From Eretmocerus hayati (taxonomy: Eukaryota; Arthropoda; Insecta; Hymenoptera; Aphelinidae), in contig CM056742.1 in assembly GCA_029851415.1 (NCBI GenBank), forward strand, positions 61,452,454 through 61,516,453: a stretch of 64,000 nt of DNA. Reading direction: 5' to 3'. Numbering within the stretch: the stretch's first letter is position 1; every line of letters begins with the position of its first letter. A program made the position numbers and the translations under genes. The notes below the pieces were generated by a model. The model did no database searches, had not been told where the DNA came from, and saw nothing but the letters and a program-made list of their open reading frames with translations. Below, one piece after another: positions 1 to 8,873 of the stretch.

Positions 1-1066
1 CTTTGAGTCGTTTAAATACTTCTCTGAGGTAACGTCTATGTTCTTCAGGAGAAGATGACGCTATTAAGATGTCGTCTGCAAGAACGAATACGAAATCTAG
101 ATCGCCAAAAATCGAATTCAAATATCTTTGTAAAGTTGCTGTGGCATTCTTTAAACCAAAGGGCATATATAAATATTCGAAAAGACCAAATGGTGTTATT
201 ACGGCAGTTTTCGCAATGTCTTCTGGAGACATTAGAATTTGGTGAAACGCTTTTCGAAGATCTAGGGTTGTAAAAATCTTTTTTCCCTTCAACATTGCTG
301 GAAAATCGAGCAGATGTGGGGGTGGATATCGATCCGGAACAGTGATATTATTTAAAGATCTATAATCACCGCATATCCGCCATTCGCCGGCACCTTTACC
401 GACCATGTGAATAGGGCTGGCCCAACTACTATCGGAAGGTCTAGTTATTCCTAGTTTTCTTAACTCTTCAAATTCTCTTTTGCAAATGATCAATTTTTCC
501 GGCGCAAGCCGTCTGGGTTTTGAGAAGACTGGTGAACCGTTAGTTGTGATATTGTGAAATACACTACTTTGTGGCTCTGGGGTGCTCTGAGTGAGCTTTG
601 TTATTTCGGAAAATTCTTTCAAAAGATCTGAATATTTACAATCGATTTTTACAGTTCTGATGCTAATTGCATGAACTTTTTCAACAAATGTTCCTCTACT
701 TAGGCCAGTTACGCTATCAAGTACTCTCTTATTTCTTACATCAATTAGAAGACCATAATGGTGCAAAAAGTCTGCGCCTAAAATAGGCTGAGCTATGTCC
801 GCAAAACAGAAGTTCCATCGGAATTCTCTACGGAGACCTAAATCTACTTTTTCAATTGATTCACCGTATGTCGCAATGACTGAGTCGTTGGCGGCATAGA
901 GTTTAAAATCGGTGGGCTTAGTTAAGTGTGATGGGCGTGGTAACAATGAAATATCCGCACCACAATCTATTAAAAATGTGCGACCAGAATTTTGATCTAG
1001 AATATGGAGACGTTTACTTTTGCGCCCTAGTCCCGCCTCCTTGGAGCTAGGTAAATTTAGTTTTTC
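1..1066 (-). CDS. pol: pol (protease and start of reverse transcriptase), partial
   Basis: Open minus-strand frame with no stop from about 1081 to base 1; the window edge cuts it. It would make the protease and reverse transcriptase that mature Gag and copy the element RNA in particles. Protease: an Asp-Cys-Gly-Ala-Asp motif on the complement of 953-967 sits where families have Asp-Thr/Ser-Gly, and an Ile-Leu-Gly-Ala-Asp-Phe motif lies near 770-787. RT follows: proline-rich entry (SKPRRLAPEKL), WASPIHMV, the LDLRKAFHQI palm motif, the TPFGLFEYLYMPFGL stretch, and the catalytic loop on the complement of 71-82, which reads Leu-Ala-Asp-Asp instead of Tyr-x-Asp-Asp. The frame is -1 relative to gag, so expression probably uses ribosomal frameshifting. 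The two odd active-site residues may mean a dead copy or a divergent lineage. Confidence 0.85.
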
Positions 1067-2451
1067 GTTTCCTCGTTTGATTTGTCATTGTTTTGCCTTT
1101 TTGGCTTCCATTGACATTTGCCTGGTTCTGCACAATGGTTTGCCTGATGGCGGTACTTCAAATGGATTCTACAGAGGTATCCTTTACCTTTGAATTCTTC
1201 TAATGGAATGTGTTTCTGCCAATTATTTCTACTTTCTGAATTGCTACGTTGTCTATAGGGGGAACTAGATCGTGATCGTGATCGAGATCGATCTTCCATT
1301 GAGCTAACTTGTACCTTAAGTGCAGCAAGATCTTTTTGAATTCCTTTTAAAATATCATCATTTGCTGTTGATTGAGTTGAGACTACATTAATTTGGTCTT
1401 GGTGATGGTTGTTATGAATTGAATCTGCCAATTTGGCTAATTTATTGAGATCTGTGTGACCACTAATTAAAAGAGGATCTCTGTATCTACTGCTCAAGGT
1501 TTGCAAAAAGATAGATCTTATTACACTGTCATCAAACTTGTGTTTCTCATCTAAATTTTTCAGACGATAAAGTATTTGTGAAGGTTCACCATCACTCGAG
1601 ACTTCACCTTTCATAAGTTTGTATAAGTTTTTTTCCTCTGATTCAGCAAAGGTTTTGAGAATTCTTCCCTTAAGAAGAGTATAACTATTTGGAGGCAATT
1701 CATCTGTCAAAAGATCTCGCACTACAGAAATGATCTCAGAATTCAAGCTTGGAATGATGAGGGTTGCTTTAGTTCGCTCATCAGTAATGTTGTAACCTCT
1801 AGAAATTGCGTCTAGTTGTAAAAACCAAAGACTTGGGTCTTCACTGTTCATATCAGGTATTTTTATATTACCTGTTCTGAAGAAAGAAGGTAAGTTTGGC
1901 CTGGGCCGAACTGTAGAGTCGGTTTTTGTTTGATCACTATTCACAGTATTTACAGTAGTAGACTGGTCTACGTTTTGACTTTGCTGCTCAACTGAAGCAG
2001 AAGCTTGTGAAATTTGAATGCTTGGATCACTGAGTTGAGGTATATTTCCATTAACCAAGACATTATTAAGAGTTTCAGCAATTTGAGCTGAAGTTTGTAC
2101 TTCCAATGATGTAGCTTGAATTTTGAGCATTTCTTTCATTTCAGCAATAATATTTAATCCTAAATCCTTAATTCTACTATCTATAGCACTAGTTATTCGC
2201 TTTTCGACTTGCACGGCAAGTGCTTGTTGTTCTGGCGATAAGTCGTTTTCAGTGGATTCGCCGGTTTCATTGGCCATTGTATTTGCTATGAATGAATCAC
2301 CTAGCATGAGAATTTTCTTCTGTGGAATTGTCTCTAGTGGACTTTTCTTTGACACTTTAGTTGGTTCTTTGTTGGGGAATAATGTACGACGAGCGTCTAG
2401 ATTTTTTCCGTTTCTCAAACGTCTAGGTGTGCCGTCGTTTGAATCTGGCAT
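1057..2451 (-). CDS. gag: Gag polyprotein of CsRn1-like element
   Basis: Intact 464-residue frame starting at ATG (complement of 2449-2451) and ending at TAA. It would form the capsid and bind element RNA. The first ~170 residues are polar and rich in Gln, Ser and Thr. A central region (about 185-370), including LPSFFRTGNIKIPDMNSED and WFLQLDAIS, has the look of a Ty3-type capsid. Residues 387-408 are an Arg-Ser-rich stretch. The C-terminus carries one compact finger with Cys427, His430, Cys440 and Cys446 rather than the usual CCHC knuckle; this style is known from CsRn1-type elements. It is followed by the -1 shifted pol frame. A second upstream start was not seen in frame. Confidence 0.85.
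   Translation of the reverse strand: MPDSNDGTPRRLRNGKNLDARRTLFPNKEPTKVSKKSPLETIPQKKILMLGDSFIANTMANETGESTENDLSPEQQALAVQVEKRITSAIDSRIKDLGLNIIAEMKEMLKIQATSLEVQTSAQIAETLNNVLVNGNIPQLSDPSIQISQASASVEQQSQNVDQSTTVNTVNSDQTKTDSTVRPRPNLPSFFRTGNIKIPDMNSEDPSLWFLQLDAISRGYNITDERTKATLIIPSLNSEIISVVRDLLTDELPPNSYTLLKGRILKTFAESEEKNLYKLMKGEVSSDGEPSQILYRLKNLDEKHKFDDSVIRSIFLQTLSSRYRDPLLISGHTDLNKLAKLADSIHNNHHQDQINVVSTQSTANDDILKGIQKDLAALKVQVSSMEDRSRSRSRSSSPYRQRSNSESRNNWQKHIPLEEFKGKGYLCRIHLKYRHQANHCAEPGKCQWKPKRQNNDKSNEETKN
1060..1066 (-). promoter_or_regulatory. candidate -1 frameshift heptamer at gag/pol junction
   Basis: The minus strand reads G-AAA-AAC directly before the gag stop TAA (complement of 1057-1059). It fits the slippery pattern X-XXY-YYZ loosely, since the first base is G rather than A. 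Pol is open in the -1 frame across this point, so slippage here would fuse Gag to protease. No stimulatory stem was tested. Confidence 0.45.
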
Positions 2452-3373
2452 GAATATTTTACTCGCGTGTCAGCGTCGGGACGAGAAATCATTGCACGCG
2501 CAAGTGCTTACAATAACAATTTTTTTTGTCCCGCGCCAAAAGACGGAAATGATTTTAAACGGCTGTATTCGAATATGGCATGATGGCTTGATATGTAAAC
2601 AAAGGCAAAAAATTACGCGATCCACTGTTGCCGTGCGCGCTCGAAGTCACGCAGGAATTTCGCGCGGCAATTATACTAACGGATATACGCGCGCAATCAT
2701 TTTCTGATTTACCTCGCGAATTTTGATACTGCTGATGATGCTGGTGTTGCTTGGAGATGATGTTGTTCGCTGTATGACGATGACGAGACTCGGGCCGGTG
2801 CCCTTGTCGAGAATACGCCGCTGCATGTGACTGTACGCTGCAGGCGAGACAATGTCGGCTGGCTGTGGCGATGAGCTCGTATACTTGCGTCCTGATGATG
2901 ATTCTCGATGATGATGAACGGCACCGGTGACGTTGGGACCAGGTGGTCCTTTGAGGGGACCCGGTGGTCCTTTGTGGGGGCCCGATGGCCCTTTGTGGGA
3001 GCCCGGTGGCTCTTTGTGGGACCACTTCGACGGCCGCTGCTTCTAGTCTTCTCAGACTTTATCACTGCTTAAGGGCGGCAGGATAATCAAGAACTTGCTC
3101 AGCACCGTTGTCTTGGGCGAGCTCACTTTCACTCAGCGCAATTAGCAAGCGCGAGAAAATTTCACTGGAACAATTGGTCTTGGCGCCTAAATTGGCGGGC
3201 GCAAGACACTGGAATTTGCTCTGAGCAAATTGGCGGGCTCGAGCTAATTGTTGTTGCCGTTGTTGTTGCCCTGCTGCGATGTTCGGCAGAGGAGCGCTCG
3301 CCTTGACTGCGAGCAATCTTGACGACCTGGTATTGTGTGTCGTCTTCAGGGGACGTGGATGCACCAGGTAATA
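2452..3373 (-). other. long untranslated leader of the CsRn1-like element
   Basis: About 920 bases separate the primer site from gag. Several 100-160 codon open stretches occur on the minus strand but begin at non-ATG codons or overlap each other, so I regard them as chance. The segment is GC-richer than gag and holds a short tandem repeat at 2936-3024. Packaging or translation-control roles are possible but not shown. Confidence 0.6.
2936..3024 (-). repeat. 21-bp tandem repeat in the leader, about 4 copies
   Basis: On the plus strand the unit is close to GGTGGTCCTTTGTGGGGGCC plus one base, four times with substitutions. Because 21 is a multiple of 3, it encodes heptapeptide repeats in any frame (for example PTKDHRA on the minus strand), though no start codon makes a convincing gene. 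Confidence 0.8.
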
Positions 3374-3389
3374 GGCGTCGGGGTCGCCA
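3374..3389 (-). promoter_or_regulatory. primer binding site, tRNA-Trp-like
   Basis: The complement reads TGGCGACCCCGACGCC, three bases inside the LTR end. It closely resembles the TGGTGACCCCGACGTG type that pairs with tRNA-Trp and is used by CsRn1-type elements. It marks the start of minus-strand cDNA synthesis. Confidence 0.75.
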
Positions 3390-3392
3390 GGT

Positions 3393-3735
3393 TGTAGGAT
3401 GGCCTGTGCCACCCTTGTGAAGGTTGCTAAACTTGGACGAAGTTTTACACAAGTAAATTACACTCGCGGTTACTATTCACACTCGAGATTTAATCTGACT
3501 CCAAATTATTTACGGAGTGCTACAATTGAGTGCTAGGAGGCAACGAGCTCTCCAGCTGATCTGTACTTCTCGACTCGCTTCTAGCTAATGATCCCCGCGC
3601 GGCTCGATCGCCGGTCTGATCGAACTCTATCTGTCTCTTTCTCTCTCTTTCTCCTCTCTCCCCGCTGGGAGACCGCATATGTGTATGTACGTGTGTTAGT
3701 GTAGTTGTGTGTGTATGTGGCAGCTGGTGCCTACA
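3393..3735 (-). mobile_element. 5' LTR of the CsRn1-like element
   Basis: A 343-bp segment bounded by matching short inverted ends, TGTAGG at the outer edge and CCTACA at the inner edge (minus-strand reading), with the primer site three bases downstream. It contains a long polypurine tract (minus strand, 3628-3664) and GT-rich sequence. The second LTR is not in the window, so age cannot be judged. Confidence 0.75.
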
Positions 3736-4310
3736 CCAACCCAGAAGTCTACGTTTCTGCGCATGCGCAGAAAATCGCCTTTTTCTGAAACCGGAAGAAC
3801 CGAATTTCCAAAAAATGGCTCATAAGTCACTTGGATTGCCCCAAACTTCTCTGAAATCCATTTTTTTCGAAAGAACGCAAAATTTTACGTCAAATATATG
3901 ATTTTAAAAAAATAAAAAAAATGGCTCTTTGAGAAATCAACATTTTAGTGAAAAACACTCTTTTGCCTCCAGGAGGCCCCAAAATCACAGAGAAGGAATC
4001 TCCCACAACGTTTTCGATAGGTTTTTGATGCCCTTTCAGATGCCGCAACCCGCAAATCGATAGCTAGTCAAAAACTCGAAATATTCCCATTTTCGTGAAT
4101 AAAAGAGCATCGATTTTTACACGATAAATTTTCGGTCTGTTGACGGATATGCGTGCAATGGAGAGGAGAAATTTTTTTTGGGCCCCATAGGTGGTCCGAA
4201 GTTCCTATTTTGGGCCATAGAATCGAATGAAAAAAGTTAAAAAAGAATCTGAGAGATGACCCCTTTCCGTAGGTCGCTTTGGCGTGGAATCCATCAGACA
4301 TAAAATTTGT
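3736..4310 (+). repeat. dispersed repeat, copy 1 (inverted relative to 43190-43770)
   Basis: Read against the reverse complement of 43190-43770, long stretches match with substitutions, for example the segments around 3750-3900 and 4075-4300. No coding was recognised. The CsRn1-like LTR joins this repeat at base 3735/3736. Confidence 0.75.
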
Positions 4311-4557
4311 GTCAATATCCTGACTGCCTGCCGAGTAGTTGCAATTTCAGTGATTTTTAAGAGTCATATTTTCAGAAATTCGTCATTTTACCTCTCAACT
4401 CAGAACTCGCACAACTTTCGAGAGAATTGGTTCTGGGCAGAACGAAAAAAAATACGTGTCTTCATTTTGTTTCTGAAATCATATATTTTCTCGTCAAAAA
4501 AATCAGAGATGTCGACCATTTCTACCAGACGATCTTATATGGATTCAGCCTCTCGCG
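4311..4557. other. no feature recognised
   Basis: AT-rich single-copy-looking sequence between a dispersed repeat and a MITE. The open frame across it shows no recognisable domain. Confidence 0.5.
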
Positions 4558-4559
4558 TA

Positions 4560-5333
4560 CTCTCTAAACCCGTTGGAGTGAAATTTCACTCCAAGGGAGT
4601 GAAATTTGACTCAAAGCTATGAGTCAGTTTCGTGCGCACCGAACTGGAGTGATTCATCACTCCAAGATGGAGTCAAATTTCACTCCAACGTGAGTCAATT
4701 ATCACTCTTAGGATTGAGTCAAATTATTCAAAACCAAACTTTTCAACAGTCTAGATATTGCAATAAAAAAATTAATTCACGGCGTGCACGCATATTTCAA
4801 CTGATTTCTTGGTAATTATGATTATTAATATCCTATGAAAAATGTGTTCAACGTAAATTTTGGCATTTGTGTTCGGCTCGATGGGGATTTGAACCCGCAC
4901 ACTCTTGATTGCCAGGCAAGTGTCTTAACCATTAGACCAAATGTGACTTTGATAAGTTACAGTCAAGAAAGCCTATGTACGGTTGTGAACGGTCGATACA
5001 AGTTTTTAAATATATCCGAGAAGTATTTCGGAGGGAAGCTCGAAATAGAGCAGCATGAATCAACACTTTAAACGTTTTCTACTTTCTTCATAAAAGTCCC
5101 GCAAGTCATTCTGGGATTATACCCTAACCTATAAAAATCCATTTCACTCAATGTGAGGAGTCAATTTTCACTCTTCTTGGAGTGAAAATTGACTCAAGCT
5201 TCGAGCAAATGTAATATTTCTGTGGTTTCACTCCCTATGAGTCAGATTTTCACTCCAATATGAGTCATTCTCGGTCATTCCGAGAATCACTCCAAGCTTT
5301 GAGTCAAAATTTCACTCCAACAGTTTTAGAGAG
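4560..5333. mobile_element. 774-bp MITE with TA duplication (Tc1/mariner-like)
   Basis: Ends are CTCTCTAAA-C and its complement, flanked by TA at 4558-4559 and 5334-5335. Terminal arms of about 150-180 bp carry repeated GGAGTGAAA-TTTGACTC motifs in both directions (4570-4720 and 5140-5320). There is no transposase frame, so it is non-autonomous. The superfamily is inferred from the TA duplication only. Confidence 0.75.
4868..4948 (-). other. tRNA-like segment inside the MITE
   Basis: The complement has a D-arm-like GGTCTAATGGTTAAGAC, an anticodon-arm-like stretch with GGC in the loop position, and a B-box-like GGGTTCAAATCCC. The acceptor ends do not pair and the T-stem is poor, so this is not a working tRNA gene; it resembles a tRNA-derived pol III promoter. 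Confidence 0.55.
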
Positions 5334-5340
5334 TATTGGA

Positions 5341-5960
5341 TTGAAGCTTTCTAATCAAGATCAATATCACTCTAATCCGGATTTGTCTCCGACTGAATTC
5401 GCTCCAATTCGCATCCAATGCTGAGTGGAGGAAAGAGAGCTGTCCTCCTATCTACTCCAATCCAACATTTGTGCATTGGATAGAAGCTCCTCACTCTGCA
5501 TCAATACCAGTTCAATCTGACCTCGTCCCCAATCTAATCCATTTCAACCCCCGTAAAATGCTAAATGGAGGTAGAGAAGCAGTCTTCCCATTCCTCTCAG
5601 TCCAATTCCTGTGTATGAGTCGTAGTTTTCCAATCTAGATCAATACCACTCTAATCCGACCTTGTATTTGATAAAATCCAATCTGATCCGCTCCGAACCC
5701 AAGTGAACATAGAAGAACAGTCCTCCTATCTGCTCCATTACAACTTTCGCATTTATGATAGGAATTTCCAATGTGGTTCAGCATTCCTTCAATCCGATCC
5801 CGTCTTGGATTTAATTCGATCGAAATCGCATCTGAGGCCAAATTCATATGGAACATCGGTGTCTCTATCCGCTGCTATCCAGTTGTTTCGTATCGCATAG
5901 AAGCTGCTAATCCGGACTGATATCACTTTCACCTTGTATTGCCTGGAGTGGGCTCCGAGG
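5341..5960 (-). repeat. ~138-bp degenerate satellite, minus orientation
   Basis: Several diverged units with the signature of the 5961-8080 array but reverse-complemented (CAATCCAA-type motifs instead of TTGGATTG). The orientation changes around 5940-5990. No coding content. Confidence 0.7.
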
Positions 5961-8080
5961 GCGGATTAAATCAGGTGCGACTGAAGACAAAAACGAATTG
6001 ATAGGGATAGCAATACTATGTCCCACGTTCGTGCAGATTAATTCGGATTCGATCAGGAATGAGGTCGGATCAGAGTAGTATCAACCTGGAATCGAGGATG
6101 TGAATCCAATTACAGAAGTTAGATTGAAGTGAATGAGAATATGGCTATTCCAAGTTAATTTGGCACTGGCAGCGGATTGGATCGGATTGAATCAATAATG
6201 CGGTCGGACTTGAGTAATATTGATTTGGATTGGAGAACTTCAATCCAATTTACCGGAGGAGGATTGGACCCAATAGAAACACGAGTGTTCCACCTGGATC
6301 AGGCATTGGATGCAGATTGAATTGGACTTGGTTGAGTATGAGGTCAAATTGGAGTGTTATCGATCTGGATTGAGAAACTCCTATCCAATCTACAAAAGAT
6401 GTATTCAACCAGATAGAAACGACGTTGCTCTACCTGCAGTCGGCGTTGGAAGCCAATTGTCTCGGATTTAGTCAAAGTTGAGGGAGGAATAAAAGAGTAT
6501 TGACTCCGATTAGGGAACTTCCTCCAGGATACTTATAGAACAGATCAGAGCGGATAGGGATATCCATGTCTCACTCAGATTTGGCACCGAATGGGGATCG
6601 GATTGGATGAGATCGAGGGCAAGGTGCGATCGACGTAATGTTGAACCTGATTGGGACACTTCTATCCAATACACGAAAGTTGAATCGGAGTAGATCTAAA
6701 CCCTGCTGTTCGACCTCAATTCAGCATTGGATGCTGATCGGATTCGATTGTATCGAGAACGAGTTTTCATTGGATTGTTGAGGATCTTAATTGGGAATTT
6801 CCCATCCCATACGCAAAAGTTGGATAGAGATGGATGGGATCAGCAACGTCTCACTTGGATCAGGCATTTGATGCGGACTGAGTTGATCTGGATCAACAAG
6901 GTCGGTTTGGGATGATATTGATCTAGATTGGGAAACTCCCATCGAATATACAGGAATTGGACTGGAACTGATACAAACATCGTTGTTCTACATTAATTAG
7001 GCATTGGTTGTGGATCAGATGGGATCCAATCAAGGCCTCGTTGGATTGGAGTCGTATCAATCTGAATCGAAAACCACTACTCAATACACAAAGGTTGAAT
7101 TGGAGCGAATAGGAATACCGATGTCTAGCAGAGATGGACTTTGGATGTGGATTGGATCAAAGTAACTCGATGACGAGGTCTGATTTGGAAGAGATTCATC
7201 CAGCGTGGGAAACTTCATCTCAATACACAGAAAAGGGATTAAAGCGGATGGGAACATTGCTGTCCCACCTCATTTCCACGTGAGACGCCACGGATTGGAT
7301 TGAATTAATTGAAGTTATAGGACGGATTGAAGTAGTATCAAATACACAAATGTTGGATTGAAGCAAATAGGAGACTGCTTTCTTGGGCATCGGATGCGGA
7401 TTAGAATAGATTCAGTTGTGAGCCAGGTCGGATTGGAGTGGTATTCATTCCAATTGAAGAGTTCCCATCCAATACACAAAATTAAGTGGGATTGGAGCGG
7501 ATAGAAACATTGCTGTCCCACCTTATAACCGCGTTGAACACAGATTGGATTGGATTGAAGTTGGTTCAAAGTTGGTTCGAACTGGTAGTAATCCAGATTG
7601 GCAAACTCCACAATTCATAGAAATCGGATTGATACAGATGGAACTATCGCTGTTCCACCTCAATTCTGCGTTGGATGAGGTTTGGATTGGATTGAAACAA
7701 GTTCAAGATCGGATTAGAGCGGTATTGATTCGGATTGGGGAACTCTATCCCAATACTCAGAAAACGGATTGATGCGGGCAGGAACACCGATATCCACCAG
7801 AGTTGGGTATCGGTCGCGGATTGGATCGGGTTCCCTTGATGACAAGGTTTCATTGAAATGGGATTGGTCCGGGCTGGAAAGTTTTTTCCAATACACAGAA
7901 GTTGGAATGAAGCGGATAGAAGTCTGCTCCCCGTCTTTTTTTGGCATGAGATGCAGATTGGAACAAATTTAGTTGGGAACAAGGTCGGATTGAAGCGGTA
8001 TTGATAACGATTGGGAAGTTTTCATCCAATACCCAGAAGTTGGATTGAAGCGGACAGCGACACTGCCTCTCCCTCTCCAT
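5961..8080 (+). repeat. ~138-bp degenerate satellite, plus orientation
   Basis: About fifteen diverged units. Landmarks such as GCTGTCCCACCTCA recur near 7256, 7506 and 7646, and equivalent positions fall 117-140 bases apart. Units are rich in GGATTGGATTGAA. All open frames here are shadows of the repeat. Confidence 0.8.
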
Positions 8081-8495
8081 CATACATGGATTGATCACAT
8101 CTACGTAGATGGCAATGACACCATCGCCGACTTTCAAAACAGACTCCTGCCCAGTCTCGACAGTCACTCGGTCATTGACATTACTATCAACGTCTCCACT
8201 CCTGCTCCGCCAAAAAACTCCTCCACGTGTGGGGATTTCTGGAACATCGCTCCGGAGATATTGAATGACTATCTGCTTTCCTGTGACTGGACTGTTCTTG
8301 AAGATGCCGAAATTAGTTCGGAAGATGCAATCCACTGCTTGAATGAGAATTTACAGACCGTTTTGGATAGATTAGCGCTGGACAAAACTGTAGATCCGCG
8401 GAAAAATGATGCTCCTTAAATTGGTCCTGAGTTGAGGGTGCTCACGAATGAGCGAGATGAACTGCGCAGGCGTGGGAGTGGATGCACGTAATTAA

Positions 8496-8873
8496 GGCGA
8501 TGCGGTCACCGTGCACGCTGAACTTTGTTCACAGAACTCTCAAAATCTTTCCCATTATGGGCTAAACGACGAGTTATCCAGGCTTCATTATCATCTAACT
8601 TGGCCTGGATAACTCTTGGTTTAGCCTAAATCGGAAAAGATTTTGAGAGTTTTGTGAACGAAAATGTACCAATTTGTAGGTTAGAAACCCGCGGGCAAGT
8701 TATTCTCGTTTATTAGTGATAGCCTTGTGATTGGTGACAAATAATGAGTTGTCCACCACAATTCAGATGATAATACGTGATGGACAAATCGTCTCCAACT
8801 TCGTTTCGTGAAAATTTTTTGATTTACATCCAAATAAGATATAATTTCCGGGTTGCACGGTGACCGCATCACC
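8496..8873. mobile_element. 378-bp MITE with TTAA duplication (piggyBac-like)
   Basis: Flanked by TTAA at 8492-8495 and 8874-8877. The ends GGCGATGCGGTCACCGTGCA and its complement match over about 20 bases with one difference. No coding. TTAA duplication suggests piggyBac mobilisation, though the ends do not start with the usual CCC. It sits inside the LINE and is therefore younger than it. Confidence 0.75.
8527..8659. repeat. internal near-perfect palindrome of the MITE
   Basis: Left arm begins GTTCACAGAACTCTCAAAAT and right arm ends with its near complement; arms are about 57 bases around a ~17-base centre. It could fold as a long hairpin in RNA or DNA. Confidence 0.8.

Larger units (their letters stand above)
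1..3735 (-). mobile_element. Ty3/gypsy retrotransposon, CsRn1-like, 5' part
   Basis: Read on the minus strand, the order is LTR (3735-3393), primer binding site, long leader, gag, then pol entering reverse transcriptase and leaving the window at base 1. The 3' part of pol (rest of RT, RNase H, integrase) and the 3' LTR lie outside. Assignment to the CsRn1/Kabuki group is inferred from the short C-H-C-C finger at the gag C-terminus, a primer site resembling the tRNA-Trp type, and the RT sequence style. The bases outside the LTR are CCAAC; a matching duplication cannot be checked because the other end is missing. Both reading frames seen are open, so this copy looks fairly young. Confidence 0.85.

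Noticed and set aside
1..273. Plus-strand 72-codon frame at 55-273
   Set aside because: Shadow of the minus-strand reverse transcriptase frame.
2555..3452. Additional genes upstream of gag in the CsRn1-like leader
   Set aside because: Frames start at non-ATG codons or overlap in several frames across a short tandem repeat; no domain seen.
4868..4948. Functional tRNA-Ala gene
   Set aside because: The loop position reads GGC, but acceptor strands do not pair and the T-stem has mismatches.
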